Assembly (NCBI GenBank): GCA_001643675.2
Contig: LSRY02000011.1
Span: forward strand, 248,001 to 312,000
Origin: Monocercomonoides exilis
Taxonomy: Eukaryota; Preaxostyla; Oxymonadida; Polymastigidae
DNA length: 64,000 bases
Direction: 5' to 3'
The notes under the pieces were generated by a model. That model saw nothing but the letters and a program-made list of their open reading frames with translations, did no database searches and was not told where the DNA came from. Numbering within the stretch: position 1 is the stretch's first letter; each line of letters opens with the position of its first letter. A program made the position numbers and the translations under genes. Shown here in pieces: positions 62,175 through 64,000 of the stretch.

Positions 62175-62917
62175 CACAGCCTTTTTAAAAAAAAACACTA
62201 AGTTTTATAAAAGCTTAATAGATTTTACACACAAGAACAATATCAATGGCGAAGGCGAAGGCAAAAAACCCCTAAACAAACAAATCAAAAATAAAAAAAA
62301 TTCAAAAAGCATACAACAATCGACCAAGTGTTGGCAATAATGCATATCAAAGCAAAAATTGGTATTTCCAGAAAAAATATTATTAGTGAAACAATACACG
62401 GAACACAGTTCGTTGCATCTTTCATTCGCAAAACAAGGGAAAGAAATTCAATTCACCAAAGAAAAAAATATGCATCATACGTTTTAGTACAGGATCGCCC
62501 ATTTTCATGTGTTCTCTCTGACTTCACAAAGGAAGTACAGATGAAACAAATCTGTACAAATTGTTGATGTCTCTATGGGATTCGATCATTAATTTCTAAA
62601 AAGATTCTGTTTTTCAAATATATAATCGTTTCACAAATGAATAACCTAATTCAATTGCAAAAGGAAGATAAACGTCATCTTTTTAATAAAATGACAAAAG
62701 CTCCAATTGAGAAATGAATGAAGGAATAAAACATAATAATGAGTTGAATATATAAAAGAAATTTTTTTTATAGATTTCTAATATTTTGTGCGAAAATTCT
62801 ATAAAAATCTCACTGAAAAGATTTTGAACAATTAAAATATTATACCCTTTAAAAATATAAAATTGTGCCGTTCGTTTTAAATATTGAGAATTAAATATTG
62901 AAAACACATGTTTTGGA
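62175..62917. other. Intergenic, 743 bp, divergent promoters
   Basis: Separates the divergent starts at 62174 (-) and 62918 (+). An open frame of 79 codons at 62328-62567 (+) and one of 94 codons overlapping from 62056 have no recognisable homology and no splice support; they are not called. Confidence 0.5.
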
Positions 62918-64000
62918 ATGAAGGTCACATTTAAGGTTATTGGAAAGGATACAGCTCAAATGGACGTTGCTCCAGAAGACACAATTTTGATTATCAAACA
63001 TCGACTTGAACTTATGATTGATGCAAAAGCTTCTCACCAAACTTTTATTTTCAAAGGACGAATTTTGGAAAATGAATCACGAATCGAGAATTGTGGACTT
63101 GTTTGATTTGTGCATTTTCATTTATATTTCTCTAATTCAAATATTCAGGTGGAAAGATCAATTATCATCGTGAGGGTGAAAGATGTTTGTAAATTATTTC
63201 ATTATCTTTTTTTCATATTTCTTACAACAACCAGCCCAACTACACTCCTCCTGAAGAAGGAATCGTTCTGGATCCTCTTGGAATTGGAGAGACAGATTAT
63301 ACTTCAAAAACGTTTGAATATTTTGTAAATTACATTTTTAATAGATAAGTTGCTATTAAAGGGACGACGATAAAGAAAAACTTCCTCCCCCTCCTAAAAT
63401 TTTGAAAAAATCAGAAACAAAGGAAGACGAACAGGATCAAGGAAATGCAAATCCCTTTGCACCTGCTTTCCCATTTGGACCATTTCCCTTTGCGAACAGA
63501 CCACAACGAAATATAAGGCCAATGCCAATTTACCAGCCACCTAGGCGTCATCAACAACGCGACCAACCAGTTCTGCAAGATATTTTAAATCTTCCTGAAG
63601 AACGTGAAGTTCAGATTTCTGAGGAAGAATTTGCAAAGCGATTGAAAGAACTTGTTGATGAAATGGGATTTAATCAGAAAGCAGCCACAACAGCATTGAG
63701 AAGTACAAATGGCAACACAGAGGAAGCGATCGATGTGTTAATTACTCAAGCCAGTGTCGGAGTTATTGATAACGTTGAAGACGATCAAGAAGTGAACAAT
63801 GCTGGTGAACGTAACAGAAGAAATAGAGATAAAGCAATCTTTGTGATAATAAATCAAACAGCAGACGAAAATAAAAAGGGAGAAGAGGAGAGGAAAGAAA
63901 AAAAGGAAGAAAAAGAGGAAAAAGAAAAAAACGATGAAAAGGAAGAAAAGGAAGAAAAGCCAGAAAAGTCAGAAAAACCAGAAAAGCCAGAAGCAGATGA
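62918..64000 (+). CDS. UBL-UBA ubiquitin-shuttle-like protein, 5' part
   Basis: Exons 62918-63100, 63149-63184, 63235-63311 and 63362 to the window end; about 311 residues are visible and the 3' end is cut off. Residues 1-73 form a ubiquitin-like domain (MKVTFKVIGKDTAQMDVAPE through RSIIIVRVKD), with the beta-grasp pattern and a Phe-Lys-Gly turn (FIFKGRILENESRI) like ubiquitin's I-F-A-G-K-Q. A linker rich in Pro/Phe (PFAPAFPFGPFPF) follows. A UBA domain (~63619-63750; LVDEMGFNQKAATTALRSTN) has the MGF loop that binds ubiquitin. After it comes a long Glu/Lys/Pro tail. Rad23 and ubiquilin shuttles share this order and deliver ubiquitinated proteins to the proteasome; without the C-terminus the subtype cannot be fixed. 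Confidence 0.82.

Noticed and set aside
62056-62567. Two plus-strand frames of 94 and 79 codons
   Set aside because: The first is antisense to an exon with good splice phase closure; the second starts with GTG, or ATG 12 bp later, and matches nothing I know.

Overview
This window looks like nuclear DNA from an AT-rich, intron-rich unicellular eukaryote. Nearly every recognisable protein is assembled from several exons with GT..AG introns, usually 50 to 300 bp long. I inferred 64 introns by joining exons whose reading phases match. About half of the donors read GTTTG; most of the others read GTATN or GTGTG. TAA, TGA and TAG all end genes, so the standard code fits. Proteins carry very long Ser runs and Glu/Asp/Lys runs. 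The eukaryotic endomembrane genes, the intron density and the poly-Ser habit suggest a flagellate protist, and an oxymonad such as Monocercomonoides or Blattamonas is my best guess. That identification is inference only.

Layout. 1-2941 (+) is the 3' part of a VPS45 (Sec1/Munc18) gene, with a large CT/CTTT microsatellite in one intron. 3122-4666 (+) is an intronless surface glycoprotein. 5406-8464 (-) is V-ATPase subunit a, separated by only 57 bp from a divergent Qa-SNARE (8522-9679, +). A 2.5 kb gene-free stretch follows, holding a nearly perfect 182 bp-arm hairpin and an older relative of it. 12226-17791 (-) is a HEAT-repeat protein with a huge low-complexity tail, divergent over 99 bp from an ODR4-family gene (17891-20477, +). 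Three large + strand genes follow: a coiled-coil protein with a CHORD-like C-terminus (20618-22793), a 2,492-residue coiled-coil protein (23431-31127) and a 1,737-residue acidic/Ser-rich protein with repeated LGFVxFG motifs (31964-37289).

Further along are an intronless phosphoglycerate dehydrogenase-like gene (37517-38476, +), a small membrane protein (38935-39309, -), a BOS1/membrin-type Qb-SNARE (39714-40623, +), a leucine-rich-repeat protein fused to an XK-related-like membrane region (41059-44677, -), a TMEM120 homologue (44809-46133, -) and tRNA-Lys(CTT) at 46290-46363. The 2.9 kb gene desert at 46364-49250 contains three more foldback repeats. The end of the window has an orphan gene (49251-50780, -), a 2,513-residue EF-hand/WD40 protein (51131-59161, -), a gene with a possible PH-like N-terminus (60226-62174, -) and the 5' part of a UBL-UBA gene (62918-end, +).

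How the genes relate. VPS45, V-ATPase subunit a, the two SNAREs, ODR4 and TMEM120 all act in endomembranes (vesicle fusion, acidification, ER), but they are ordinary monocistronic eukaryotic genes and I see no operon-like unit. The least explained items are the foldback-repeat family in the two gene deserts, the LRR-XKR fusion and the LGFVxFG repeat protein.
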